Under the pieces are notes generated by a model, which was not told the DNA's origin, ran no database searches, and worked only from the letters and a program-made list of their open reading frames with translations. 38,740 nucleotides of DNA from the IMG/VR virus record IMGVR_UViG_3300021375_001524, positions 1 through 38,740 of that record; one strand, written 5' to 3'. The translations under genes were made by a program, and so were the position numbers. The stretch is from a virus. This document shows, piece after piece, positions 7,701 to 15,671 of the stretch. How positions within the stretch are numbered: the stretch's first letter is position 1; the number at the start of each line of letters is the position of its first letter.

Positions 7701-8203
7701 TCGTTTAATCCAAATACTTTTAATTTATCTTTGTCATGTGTATCCCAATTATTAGTGTAAGCATCGCCCCAATGTATTGTCTTTACTTTACTAATACATT
7801 CCTGCAATGTTTCTATATCTAATGCCTCCATTGCACCAATAATGTATTGCATAGCGAATGCTTTAGGTACGCATCTATGCTCGTCTTCTAAGTAAGTTAT
7901 AATTGATTGTTTATTGTCTTCCGGATGATCGTGTATGTATTTTGCTATATTATAATATGTATCTTCTACAAAATGCGTATCAGTAACATTTCTTCCCATT
8001 GTAGCTCGTGTTGATTCATTAGTCAACACAAACTTATCTGTGTATAAAGCCTGCCAGTTTACATTATCTGGAAATCGTTGTTTAAATCTAGCACATTGTT
8101 TCGAGATTCTTGTAACGTAGAATGCCGTGAGCATATAATTATAATAGTTATACCAACTTTTATAGTCTTTTGCAAACGATTGCCCTGCTAAGTGTAAGTC
8201 CAT
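7697..8203 (-). CDS. hypothetical protein, 168 aa
   Basis: I do not recognise this protein. It is largely helical and rich in Tyr, Asn and His, without signal peptide or membrane segment. It is the first gene behind the consensus promoter at 8242-8270 and overlaps the SWIM-finger gene by 4 nt. GGAG lies about 11 nt before the ATG, a loose spacing. Being first behind a very strong host-type promoter, it may act early in infection. Confidence 0.65.
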   Translation of the reverse strand: MDLHLAGQSFAKDYKSWYNYYNYMLTAFYVTRISKQCARFKQRFPDNVNWQALYTDKFVLTNESTRATMGRNVTDTHFVEDTYYNIAKYIHDHPEDNKQSIITYLEDEHRCVPKAFAMQYIIGAMEALDIETLQECISKVKTIHWGDAYTNNWDTHDKDKLKVFGLNE

Positions 8204-8241
8204 TTAGCGTATTACTCCGATTTTTATGTTATTGTTAAGTA

Positions 8242-8270
8242 ATTATACGTGATTATAGTAGGTTTGTCAA
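8242..8270 (-). promoter_or_regulatory. perfect sigma70 consensus promoter
   Basis: TTGACA (8270-8265), 17 bases, TATAAT (8247-8242) on the minus strand. It reads into the 168-aa gene with a leader of roughly 30 nt. It lies in the only gap (8204-8283) of this part of the minus-strand block. Confidence 0.9.
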
Positions 8271-8283
8271 CCTATATAAATGA

Positions 8284-9480
8284 CTATTTGATAGAGAGTT
8301 TGTTATAAAAATCTTCAAATTCTGGGAACGCCTCAATAAAACTATTTTTGTGCCATTTATCATAATCTGTTGAATCGTTTTTTATCCATGTGCTTGCCTT
8401 GTTATTAGGATTAGAGTTTACACGTTTAAACATTTCTGATACTTCTGGATAATCCTTCCACCAAACACTTAAATCATCTAATCTGTCTTGGGGTAATTGC
8501 TCTAGACTTAACGCATTTGGCGTACTAATTAAATTCCATCGTTGTTGCACATCGGGTAGTAAAGATGTTAATTCATTAGCAACCCAATCAAACACGTGTC
8601 TAGCACCATATGAATTTGGCCAGCCAATAGCACTTCTTATTCCTATCCGTGTTGTAGTCTTTTTATTTTGTGGTTGCTCATTCGCCCATTTTGCCATTGT
8701 GATAGTATTGTTATACACTGCATCCCAAGAACCTTTTTGCCTCCAATAGTTATGTTGATCACCTATTGCATCTACACTTATTGAAATGAATACACTTTTA
8801 AATCCTTCAAGTAGTTCTAATAAATTATCGCTATCTCGATGTAGCAAACTAGCATTAGTAGTAATATTCATATTAATCTTATGTTGCAAGTTACGTTTTC
8901 TTATTTCTTTTAAAATAATATACATAGAATCAGTTAATACCGGCTCGCCGCCCAAGAACATAACGTAAACCACTTCATCTAATCTGTCTAAGTACATTTG
9001 TAATTTGTGCGGGTTTTTTATTATTCCAGTTTTGCCATACATGCCTTGAATCTTTGCATGTGTACTACTTAATGCAGGTCCACACATCTTACAACTAAAA
9101 TTACAGAAATTACTTTCTCTATAATCTAACCACAACTGCTTATATTCATTAGGGTTAAATTTATATGATCTTTCTCTCTCAGCAATTTCGACTGCATCGT
9201 CAAGTGCCATACGCATTGACCAATCATTTCCTGATTTTTCTAATTTCTTACAATGTAAACAACCAGCTGGAAGAGTATCAATATCATCTCTATCGGCTGC
9301 CAGTAATTGTGATTTCACTTTTTCTATAGCAGGATGATTGAATCTATCTTCCAAACTCATGTGTTCTCTTGTTTTTACTAATGAACCACCTTGCCATTCA
9401 CAGCAAGGAACAATTTCTCCTGTACTATATTCATATGTTGTTACCCATGGAGCATAACAGGCTGGTCTTTTATTACTCAT
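8284..9480 (-). CDS. radical SAM protein with N-terminal twitch/SPASM-like domain
   Basis: The radical SAM [4Fe-4S] motif is CNFSCKMC (C126, C130, C133), followed by a GGEPVLT-type strand that binds SAM. Unusually, the auxiliary cluster domain comes first: ACYAPW..GEIVPCCEW (C8, C26, C27) and AGCLHCKKL (C74, C77) form a twitch-like cysteine set before the core. Proteins with this N-terminal twitch order are known; their substrates are mostly unknown. The enzyme would cleave SAM reductively to start radical chemistry, often on peptides. At 398 residues it appears full length. The gene abuts the upstream 117-aa membrane-anchored gene. Confidence 0.85.
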   Translation of the reverse strand: MSNKRPACYAPWVTTYEYSTGEIVPCCEWQGGSLVKTREHMSLEDRFNHPAIEKVKSQLLAADRDDIDTLPAGCLHCKKLEKSGNDWSMRMALDDAVEIAERERSYKFNPNEYKQLWLDYRESNFCNFSCKMCGPALSSTHAKIQGMYGKTGIIKNPHKLQMYLDRLDEVVYVMFLGGEPVLTDSMYIILKEIRKRNLQHKINMNITTNASLLHRDSDNLLELLEGFKSVFISISVDAIGDQHNYWRQKGSWDAVYNNTITMAKWANEQPQNKKTTTRIGIRSAIGWPNSYGARHVFDWVANELTSLLPDVQQRWNLISTPNALSLEQLPQDRLDDLSVWWKDYPEVSEMFKRVNSNPNNKASTWIKNDSTDYDKWHKNSFIEAFPEFEDFYNKLSIK

Positions 9481-9834
9481 TTAATGATGCCTCTGATCTA
9501 TTATCATTACTTTATTCTCATCTCTAGTTTCAGCACTTGCGTCTTTGAGAATTTCGTCTACTTCTTCTTTTGAACTGCCTAATGCAATTAAGGCTTCTTC
9601 ACAAGGTAATGTTATATCTTTTTCTTTAGTGTATGCATTATCATACGATGCCCAAAAGGCATTTTGTATATCTTCTTCTACTTCTCTTTCAATCATAACT
9701 TCCGTTAATCTCGATTTAAGTCTTGTTAGTTTAGGGATATCTTCTTCGCATGCTTGCACTAGTCCGCCGGCAGTTGTTCCTACGATCATTGCGGCCAAAA
9801 CATTAGGTATTGCATTGAGAAATAGTTCTATCAT
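9481..9834 (-). CDS. hypothetical protein with N-terminal membrane segment, 117 aa
   Basis: An N-terminal hydrophobic stretch (LNAIPNVLAAMIVGTTAGGLV, residues 5-25) is followed by an acidic helical domain rich in Glu and Lys. I do not recognise a family. No ribosome site is visible; instead AATAAATA ends 6 nt before the ATG, so the message may be leaderless. It is followed without gap by the radical SAM gene, which it may anchor or accompany. Confidence 0.6.
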   Translation of the reverse strand: MIELFLNAIPNVLAAMIVGTTAGGLVQACEEDIPKLTRLKSRLTEVMIEREVEEDIQNAFWASYDNAYTKEKDITLPCEEALIALGSSKEEVDEILKDASAETRDENKVMIIDQRHH

Positions 9835-9840
9835 GTTATG

Positions 9841-9852
9841 TATTTATTTATT
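9841..9852 (-). promoter_or_regulatory. possible late promoter motif (overlapping AATAAATA copies)
   Basis: On the minus strand two overlapping AATAAATA octamers (9852-9845 and 9848-9841) lie just before the ATG at 9834. T4-type late transcription starts about 6 nt after the octamer, which would fall at or next to the start codon. In such AT-rich DNA the motif also occurs by chance. Confidence 0.35.
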
Positions 9853-10942
9853 TGAATTGTTCAGCATAAGGATCAAACTCTGTTCCACACTTCTGAGCAC
9901 ATACACCTAGCTTGCCTTCTTTAATACTATTGAATGCCCAACTGCGTTGTATGTTTTTCATAATGCCACTAGCAAACACACCTTCAATGCCATTTACTTT
10001 GGCACTAATTCCATCCTTGCCACCTGCTGCATCTATGAAGTCCCATATCTGTTCTACTTTAGGATCACTGTGCCACCATTTATACATACGACCAGCAGTC
10101 CAACAACAAGGCATAACTAATCCTTCTGCGGTAATAAAAATACTTTTAGTATCTTTACCTGCTACCTTACATTTTACTGTGGCTTGATTATAGTAGTCCA
10201 TCATACTGCCGTATGTCTTTTCAATCTCTTCTTGTTTTAATAATGCTAGGTTCTGATGCTCTGCTTTTTTAGGTTTAGCAAGTTGTTGCATGTCTGCACC
10301 TTTGCGATTCTTTGCTTGGTGTGTTTCTTTTTTCTCACTGTTTGCATTAATGAAGCGACCTGTTTTCTTTTTCATAAAACGTTCAACACCCCATTCTTTT
10401 GCTAGTTGTTCTGCACGTTCTACATCACATTCACTATGTTCAAAGATTAAGTAGTCCCATCTAGCTCTACCACCTGCGGCAATAAATGCTTTCATGTTAC
10501 GCTCTACTTTATCCCACTGTACGCCTTGTCTGTATAAGTGATTAGTTTCTTCTAGTCCATCTACACTAAAAATAACACAACCATTACGGCCAATTACTTT
10601 AGCAACTTCGGCCCACCATTCTGGATCTCTTGCACCTGCGTTTGTGTTCATACTTAACCACATATTAGGATTACAGTCGCGGAACCATTGGAATATTTCT
10701 AATGTATCTCTAGCACTAATAGGATCACCTAAGTTACCACACATATACATTGTCTTTAGTTGTGCAATAAAATCATGTGGGAACATGTCAATACAATCGT
10801 CAAGTGTTAGTTCTTGTAGGTTGTTTTTGATATGCTGATTAACTGGCCCGCCATTTTCATTACGGTCGCACATAGGACAACTTGCATTACAACGTTGTGT
10901 AACTTCTAAGTGAACCTCATTAATCTGTTTATATTCGTACAT
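9848..10942 (-). CDS. radical SAM/SPASM domain protein
   Basis: The N-terminal CNASCPMC (C18, C22, C25) is the radical SAM cluster motif. Core strands follow (MYMCGNLGDP, WLSMNTNAGARD, VIFSVDGLEETN). The C-terminal third holds a SPASM-type auxiliary cluster region with CKVAG, GLVMPCCW and a final CAQKCG. SPASM radical SAM enzymes commonly modify peptides (maturases, epimerases, thioether formation). The length of 364 fits. No precursor peptide is obvious next to it. It shares core wording (FSVDGLEETNHLYR) with the split radical SAM gene at 30.4-31.4 kb, so the two are related. The start overlaps the stop of the upstream membrane protein by one base. Confidence 0.88.
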   Translation of the reverse strand: MYEYKQINEVHLEVTQRCNASCPMCDRNENGGPVNQHIKNNLQELTLDDCIDMFPHDFIAQLKTMYMCGNLGDPISARDTLEIFQWFRDCNPNMWLSMNTNAGARDPEWWAEVAKVIGRNGCVIFSVDGLEETNHLYRQGVQWDKVERNMKAFIAAGGRARWDYLIFEHSECDVERAEQLAKEWGVERFMKKKTGRFINANSEKKETHQAKNRKGADMQQLAKPKKAEHQNLALLKQEEIEKTYGSMMDYYNQATVKCKVAGKDTKSIFITAEGLVMPCCWTAGRMYKWWHSDPKVEQIWDFIDAAGGKDGISAKVNGIEGVFASGIMKNIQRSWAFNSIKEGKLGVCAQKCGTEFDPYAEQFK

Positions 10943-11295
10943 TAAAACACTCCATCAAATATAAAGTAGTCAACTGCAAATGTCATTTCTGCTCCAATAA
11001 ATACTGCTAAGTAATAATTAAGTTTTCTTATCTGCCACAACCAATATATAAATGCCCATGCTATTCCTACTCTAAGTGTGTATAATACGTTGGCTTGTAT
11101 AAGCTCGTCCATTGAAGGTAATACTTGTGCTTGAAAGAACCAAGCAAATATTCCACCATCATATAAAAAACTTACTTGTGCCGCTATTAAAACTGCGGCC
11201 GAGTAGAACATATATTTATTAAAGAATTTTACAATATGTGCAGTTACTAATAATCTGTACCCAACATAAATTATGTTAGTTAATAATAATTCCAT
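10942..11295 (-). CDS. small polytopic membrane protein, 117 aa
   Basis: Three to four hydrophobic segments are visible (around residues 5-20, 30-50, 75-95, 98-115) with short charged loops (KFFNKY, QIRKLNY). No family is recognised. It is linked by one-base TAATG overlaps to the cupin gene upstream and the radical SAM/SPASM gene downstream, so all three are co-translated. Function is unknown; an inner-membrane location is expected. Confidence 0.65.
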   Translation of the reverse strand: MELLLTNIIYVGYRLLVTAHIVKFFNKYMFYSAAVLIAAQVSFLYDGGIFAWFFQAQVLPSMDELIQANVLYTLRVGIAWAFIYWLWQIRKLNYYLAVFIGAEMTFAVDYFIFDGVF

Positions 11296-11621
11296 TAATG
11301 TGATCTCTTTCCATCAAACACACATACAAAGTATAGTCCTTCTGGACCGCAACTAACTCTGTGGTGTACTCCATCTTCTATTAGTACTACATCGCCTGCT
11401 TCTACAAATCTAGGAACATTATCTAAGTACATAGTTCCTGCACCCTTTACAAAATAATATACTTCTTCTTGTCCAGGGTGTGTATGACCGTTTGTGCTTT
11501 GGTAAGGTTTTAAATCTGTTGAACTAACAACTAAATTATTTAAGTGTGTATTGTCTTTTAGTGTATAGGTACTGTTATCTTTAATTAGTTCTCCGCCTAT
11601 GTCTTTTATTTTTACTAACAT
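11295..11621 (-). CDS. cupin-domain protein, 108 aa
   Basis: It shows both cupin motifs: GHTHPGQEEVYYFVKG (metal ligands H46, H48, E52 or E53) and EAGDVVLIEDGVHHRV (H86 or H87). Small single-domain cupins of this kind bind a metal and act as sugar isomerases/epimerases, dioxygenases or sensors. The reaction cannot be deduced. The gene is joined by one-base overlaps to both neighbours in an operon that also has glycosyltransferase-like and methyltransferase-like genes, which favours a sugar or small-molecule role. Confidence 0.8.
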   Translation of the reverse strand: MLVKIKDIGGELIKDNSTYTLKDNTHLNNLVVSSTDLKPYQSTNGHTHPGQEEVYYFVKGAGTMYLDNVPRFVEAGDVVLIEDGVHHRVSCGPEGLYFVCVFDGKRSH

Positions 11622-11866
11622 TACTCCTCCATTATCAATTTTACATCTTTTCCTGGACCCATTTCGCTAGGAAAACCACCATGCTCTTCGCAATAATGAA
11701 TAATAACTGCTCTGTACCATAATTGGCTATTGTGGTGTGCTACTTTATTAAATTTATGAATACTATTATTATCAGCCTTCATAGTGCTTATAGCACGAGC
11801 GGCTTCTGTTTGTAACTCTCGTAATGAGAATCCATCAAGTATTACATTCCATAATTCTTTATCCAT
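11621..11866 (-). CDS. hypothetical protein, 81 aa
   Basis: This unrecognised soluble protein is mostly helical, with a His-rich middle (FNKVAHHNSQLWYRAVIIHYCEE). It overlaps the upstream paralogue gene by 8 nt and the cupin gene by one base, placing it in a tightly packed operon. No signal or membrane segment. Confidence 0.55.
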   Translation of the reverse strand: MDKELWNVILDGFSLRELQTEAARAISTMKADNNSIHKFNKVAHHNSQLWYRAVIIHYCEEHGGFPSEMGPGKDVKLIMEE

Positions 11867-12101
11867 TGTGAATTCCTTTTAGTTTTAATAGCATAGCTCG
11901 TCTTTCATCTACAAATTCAAATGCTATTATTTGTCTACCATTTTGTTCTTTATAATATACTTCTGCTAATCTAACATCTACTCCGTATACAAAATTTTCT
12001 GATCTTAGTATTGATGATATGTTTCCTATAGCATCATATGTAGCAAACATATCTTTGTTACTTGTGTACTCGTCTGTGTAAAACTTTATTACTGCTGGCA
12101 T
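11859..12101 (-). CDS. small protein, first of a tandem paralogue pair, 80 aa
   Basis: It aligns by eye with the neighbouring 83-aa gene: a beta-type start, a central YGxD, a Tyr/Glu strand, then the shared end F.F.D.R.AML.KL.G. The pattern suggests a small beta-alpha-beta domain and a local gene duplication. No family is recognised. It follows its paralogue after 5 nt and overlaps the next gene by 8 nt. Confidence 0.6.
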   Translation of the reverse strand: MPAVIKFYTDEYTSNKDMFATYDAIGNISSILRSENFVYGVDVRLAEVYYKEQNGRQIIAFEFVDERRAMLLKLKGIHNG

Positions 12102-12106
12102 GATGT

Positions 12107-12358
12107 TTAATGTAATGTTCTTGCCGCATGTAATGGTTGTACACCTGATAACTTAACTAACATAGCTTCATGCTTGTCCATAAATCCAAACTTGAGAATC
12201 ATTGTTTCATCTTCTTCGTATGATTCATGAAACCAAAAGTCTGGACCATATGTTAATCCTTTTGCTCCTAGCTCTGCTGATATTTTACAACACGCATCAA
12301 TTTCAGAATGTTCAGTGAAATCATTCATAACAAATTCTATGTATACTACATCTTCCAT
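12107..12358 (-). CDS. small protein, second of a tandem paralogue pair, 83 aa
   Basis: The C-terminal pattern FGFMDKHEAMLVKLSGV matches FEFVDERRAMLLKLKGI in the adjacent 80-aa protein, and both have YG.D at the middle. The pair therefore arose by duplication and has diverged strongly elsewhere. The start overlaps the stop of the methyltransferase-like gene by one base. Function is unknown. Confidence 0.6.
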   Translation of the reverse strand: MEDVVYIEFVMNDFTEHSEIDACCKISAELGAKGLTYGPDFWFHESYEEDETMILKFGFMDKHEAMLVKLSGVQPLHAARTLH

Positions 12359-13293
12359 TACTTAACACCTATTAACATAAATCTATTATATAGTTCTGTA
12401 TCTAATTCACCTTCGTACATTACACTTTGCATGGGATATTTGTTTTTGGCTTCTTCTAAATCTTTACAACAATTACTATGTTGTGGATTATCAAAATAAT
12501 CATTTGTGTGTAGTACTACAAATGTTCCATTAGGTAAGTTTTCATACCATTCGTTATTCATATGTTCACAACTTGTATTAACAACCATATTCACCTGTTC
12601 TTCATGTTCTGAATGATGGACATTATATACCATACTATTACCATTCCATTTAAGTTTATTAACATCGTGTGTAATAGCAAAGAATTTACCTTCGTTAACT
12701 TCTTTTCTATATAAACGTTCAGTTGGTTGAATAACAGTAGGGTCAGTATCAATGCTATACACTTTATCTACTTCAAACTGTGAAAACAAAAAATATGCTA
12801 CAAAGTTATACCAGCCACCATAAAATACTACATTACCTAGTTTACCTTCAACACATTTTGCTAGTTCAGTTGCTAACCAAATCTTGCTTTTTACTTGCCC
12901 ACGTGATAAGAAATCGCCTAAGTCAGGTAATAGCATATCAGTGTTATGATCTACTGTAAAATAATCAATGAACTTAGCAATACGATCAACAAAGTCATCT
13001 TCTGATACAGTAGCAATTAGACTAGTAATTAATTCTGTTTTTACTTCTACATCATCCATATGTTCGTTTAGTAGCATGTTTGTCCAAGACCTAAGCAAAT
13101 GATCAGGAACCTTATCCATACCTTCATATTTTTTAATCATTAGTTCATGTAATATATCACGTTTGCGATAATAGTTTTGATGATATAATGCTTTAAATAT
13201 TGGCTCGTATTTTTCTTCTTGCTCAGTTGCACGAAAGTATTCACTTATTCCATTTAGCCAGTGAAACTTACTTGTAAACTCAGAGTGCTTCAT
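12358..13293 (-). CDS. class I SAM methyltransferase-like protein, 311 aa
   Basis: The middle contains a Rossmann-type start, LGNVVFYGGWYNFVAYFLF, followed by VDKVYSIDTDPTV, where the acidic residues fit the ribose-binding position of class I methyltransferases. Later VNTSCEHM resembles motif IV of a group of phage-encoded methyltransferase-like proteins. The N-terminal 130 residues are helical and extra. Substrate is unknown. It overlaps the glycosyltransferase-like gene upstream by 14 nt. The family call is moderate because the glycine loop is atypical. Confidence 0.55.
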   Translation of the reverse strand: MKHSEFTSKFHWLNGISEYFRATEQEEKYEPIFKALYHQNYYRKRDILHELMIKKYEGMDKVPDHLLRSWTNMLLNEHMDDVEVKTELITSLIATVSEDDFVDRIAKFIDYFTVDHNTDMLLPDLGDFLSRGQVKSKIWLATELAKCVEGKLGNVVFYGGWYNFVAYFLFSQFEVDKVYSIDTDPTVIQPTERLYRKEVNEGKFFAITHDVNKLKWNGNSMVYNVHHSEHEEQVNMVVNTSCEHMNNEWYENLPNGTFVVLHTNDYFDNPQHSNCCKDLEEAKNKYPMQSVMYEGELDTELYNRFMLIGVK

Positions 13294-13984
13294 TAAATGT
13301 TTCCTTTAACCAATTCCAGTCATTAATCTTACGTAATGCTTCTGTATTACCTTTATAGTGCGTTCCAAAGTCTCGCCCTTGTTGAGCACCTAGTATTGCA
13401 TAATCACCATAGCGTCTGTTCTCACCACGTGTACACCATACTTCTAATCTGTATGCATCATCAACTTGTTTGTTGTGATCAATAATATTACTTGCTAACT
13501 TAGTACATTCTCTAAATCCACTACGCCATGTGTTAAATGGATCTGTATTGAATGCAGTAGTGTTTGCAATCTCAAACTTAGGTACAAACTTTGCACCAAT
13601 GCTTGTAGTCATGTCTACTTTAAATTCTGTTACTGCTAATAGATTCTTTTTAGGAAATAGTTTAAGTCCACCATATCCGTATATCAAATCATTAATAGGA
13701 TTATGACTACGATAAGTAAACACACATTCTGTTTCTTTTACACCTGGATATGTTTCTCGTCTATCACTAGGCTCAAACTTAAATGCAAAGTTTTCTTGTA
13801 TTACTGCATCTGCATCACATACATAAAAATAACCTGTGCGTGATTCTTCTGCTGCGGCCTGGTGTGCTTGCAATAATCCTTGTACATTGTCTATGCGTTT
13901 GGCATGTGGGGCTTTTAGTTTTAGTATTTCAAAATTTTCATCTGCTTCGGGTTCACCGAATGTTAACATAAAAACGTCTAACAT
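13280..13984 (-). CDS. GT-A-like glycosyltransferase candidate, 234 aa
   Basis: The stretch TGYFYVCDADAVIQENF contains DAD (D57-D59), placed after a beta strand as in GT-A glycosyltransferases that bind a metal-nucleotide sugar. The N-terminus (MLDVFMLTFGEPEADENFEIL) also fits a GT-A start. The remainder is not diagnostic. It would transfer a sugar to an unknown acceptor. It lies between the P-loop gene and the methyltransferase-like gene in one operon. Confidence 0.55.
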   Translation of the reverse strand: MLDVFMLTFGEPEADENFEILKLKAPHAKRIDNVQGLLQAHQAAAEESRTGYFYVCDADAVIQENFAFKFEPSDRRETYPGVKETECVFTYRSHNPINDLIYGYGGLKLFPKKNLLAVTEFKVDMTTSIGAKFVPKFEIANTTAFNTDPFNTWRSGFRECTKLASNIIDHNKQVDDAYRLEVWCTRGENRRYGDYAILGAQQGRDFGTHYKGNTEALRKINDWNWLKETFNEAL

Positions 13985-13996
13985 ATAATTCTCTCT

Positions 13997-14617
13997 TTAA
14001 CTTTCATTTACTGCTTTATGAACTTCATCATCTAGCCAGTATTCTTGTACATCTTTTATGTACTTCTTATTAGCATCATTAGTAAGTATTTCATCTACAT
14101 TTAGATAAGCAATAGGCCAATCTAATTGTTTACTTACTTGTTTTAAATAATCTACTTTGTATAATGCAAGTAACTCTTGACTTAAAAAACTACATTGCTG
14201 GTTTTTAAATAACCATTTAAAACTATTAAGTGCAATTTCAGTAGTGTGTTCTTTACGTACTCTTAGCTGTTGATACTCTAAAATAGTTTGATCTCTTCCA
14301 ATAATTGCTACATCAATTTGGTCTACATATTGCTTTGCTGTTTCAATAAATTTCTCATAATTAGGAACAACTGCTTGTTTATTTTTAAAATAAGGACAAC
14401 TGACACTTGTTACAAAGTATTCTGATTGGCTCCAATTAAACTCATGTAGTAGTTCTGGATCTTCCCATGCATCAGCAAATGGCTCATGATGATGACCTTC
14501 CCAATAAGTGTTTAGTAGAGATTTCCATCCATATACATCTTCGTGTACTGCTAAACATTTACTGAATAAGTGATTACCACTGCCTTGTGGTCCTGTTATT
14601 ATTAATAGTCTTGTCAT
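13997..14617 (-). CDS. P-loop protein, sulfotransferase- or kinase-like, 206 aa
   Basis: The protein opens with a beta strand and P-loop, LLIITGPQGSGNHLF (GPQGSGNH at 9-16). That fits a phosphate-binding loop for ATP/GTP or for the PAPS 5'-phosphosulfate. A later strand IDVAIIGRDQTILEYQQLR resembles the 3'-phosphate-binding Arg/Ser region of sulfotransferases. The Asn-His end of the loop, instead of K-S/T, argues for a sulfotransferase-like rather than a classical kinase fold. It is the first gene after a consensus promoter whose -10 box ends only 10 nt before the ATG, so the mRNA leader is nearly absent. Confidence 0.55.
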   Translation of the reverse strand: MTRLLIITGPQGSGNHLFSKCLAVHEDVYGWKSLLNTYWEGHHHEPFADAWEDPELLHEFNWSQSEYFVTSVSCPYFKNKQAVVPNYEKFIETAKQYVDQIDVAIIGRDQTILEYQQLRVRKEHTTEIALNSFKWLFKNQQCSFLSQELLALYKVDYLKQVSKQLDWPIAYLNVDEILTNDANKKYIKDVQEYWLDDEVHKAVNES

Positions 14618-14627
14618 TGTATACCTT

Positions 14628-14656
14628 ATAATACATTAAATAGAGTGAAATGTCAA
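14628..14656 (-). promoter_or_regulatory. sigma70-type promoter close to the P-loop gene start
   Basis: TTGACA (14656-14651), 17 bases, TATTAT (14633-14628) on the minus strand. The ATG is at 14617, so transcription would start about 2-5 nt before it. It drives the operon down to about 9848. Confidence 0.8.
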
Positions 14657-14684
14657 GTGTTTGTATGTGTTTCTTTAAGTATAG

Positions 14685-14692
14685 TTATATTT
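14685..14692 (-). promoter_or_regulatory. weak late-promoter-like octamer (CATAAATA)
   Basis: CATAAATA on the minus strand lies about 68 nt before the P-loop gene start, just upstream of its sigma70 promoter. It fits NATAAATA but may be chance in AT-rich sequence. Confidence 0.25.
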
Positions 14693-14704
14693 ATGATAAT
14701 ACAA

Positions 14705-14727
14705 AACACCCCCCATTAGGAGGTGTT
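14705..14727 (-). terminator. rho-independent terminator of the envelope-protein operon
   Basis: On the minus strand AACACC-T-CC and GG-G-GGTGTT form a stem with one mismatch around the loop TAATG, followed by TTG TATT. It sits 10 nt after the stop of the gene ending at 14737 and before the next promoter. Confidence 0.75.
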
Positions 14728-14736
14728 GTATTTTAT

Positions 14737-15246
14737 TTATTGAGCTAGTGGATTATCTAATGCTCTTTGTAGTCTTTTGTTAAGTCTACTTTCTAATTCT
14801 TTAAGTTTTAAGTCGGTACTTGTTGTTAAACTATCTGCTTTTTGTTGGTAATCAGTTAGCAACTGGTCACGCTTGTTTTCAAAACGTTGATCAGCTAAAT
14901 CAATTTGCTCACGTGTTTTATCTTCAACTTTGTTTACATCATCTTCTACTTGATCAACAATACGTTCTAGTCTAACAATATCATCACGCAATCCGTTTTT
15001 AATGTCTTTAGAATAGTCTAGTGCTTCATCAAGTTTAGTGTTGACTACCTGTAGTTCTGCTCTAATTCCGCTTAGGTCTGGTGCTACATAGCGTTCTATC
15101 TTGGCTTTCATATTTCTATAGTCATTATAGAATTCAAAACCTCCCCATGCTGCTCCGCCTAAAGTAGATAATATAGTAATAACTAAAAATAGTTTACCTC
15201 CAGTAAACTTTAATCCACCTACTTCTAATGTTGTTTTATCACTCAT
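14737..15246 (-). CDS. membrane-anchored coiled-coil protein, 169 aa
   Basis: After a short N-terminal region comes one hydrophobic segment (LFLVITILSTLGGAAWGGF, about 19-37). A long charged heptad-type coiled coil follows (about 50-160: LDEALDYSKDIKNGLRDDIV, VEDDVNKVEDKTREQIDLA). The layout resembles a spanin-like or envelope-tethered rod, but I cannot name a family. It is the last gene of the late five-gene envelope unit, overlapping its neighbour by 8 nt and followed by a terminator. Confidence 0.65.
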   Translation of the reverse strand: MSDKTTLEVGGLKFTGGKLFLVITILSTLGGAAWGGFEFYNDYRNMKAKIERYVAPDLSGIRAELQVVNTKLDEALDYSKDIKNGLRDDIVRLERIVDQVEDDVNKVEDKTREQIDLADQRFENKRDQLLTDYQQKADSLTTSTDLKLKELESRLNKRLQRALDNPLAQ

Positions 15247-15670
15247 CGTTTGTTACCTCTGTTTTCTTGCGTACTCCAGCACACATTGTTCTTACTTCAG
15301 CAAACTCTTCACCTAGTTCAAGTCCTTGATACCTTGCACAAAGTTTAAGCATTTCTAACTGTTGCTTCAGTAATTCATTTGTCATCATTGTTTGTTTATA
15401 TTTTTTAGTGCAAGTTGAACCCAATGGAATTGATAACCTTATGCCAAATCTCAATGAGTTTCTGTCACTGTTGTTGTTATAGCTACTGTCGCCACCGTTA
15501 ATAGATAAGCTATCTTCTGTGCTTTTTTCTATGTATGGTTCTAGTGTTGCTGATTGACAATGGCCTCCACCATATTGTAAATATTCATTGGCAGCCTTTG
15601 CCGGTTTGCTCCAGAAAGCCATTACAACTGCAACTACAATAAGAATACCAAAATACATATATTTGTTCAT
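15239..15670 (-). CDS. exported Cys-containing protein, 143 aa
   Basis: It has a hydrophobic N-terminal signal (YFGILIVVAVVMAF) ending in SKPAKA, a plausible signal peptidase site near residue 26. A mature part follows with a beta segment (LRFGIRLSIPLGSTC) and a helical C-terminus (TNELLKQQLEMLKLC). Four cysteines could form disulfides outside the cytoplasm. Function is unknown. It lies 1 nt after the 150-aa coiled-coil gene. Confidence 0.65.
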   Translation of the reverse strand: MNKYMYFGILIVVAVVMAFWSKPAKAANEYLQYGGGHCQSATLEPYIEKSTEDSLSINGGDSSYNNNSDRNSLRFGIRLSIPLGSTCTKKYKQTMMTNELLKQQLEMLKLCARYQGLELGEEFAEVRTMCAGVRKKTEVTNDE

Positions 15671-15671
15671 T

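Noticed and set aside
14734-14741. AATAAATA octamer on the minus strand
   Set aside because: It overlaps the stop of the 169-aa gene and would start transcription inside the terminator hairpin; probably chance in AT-rich DNA.
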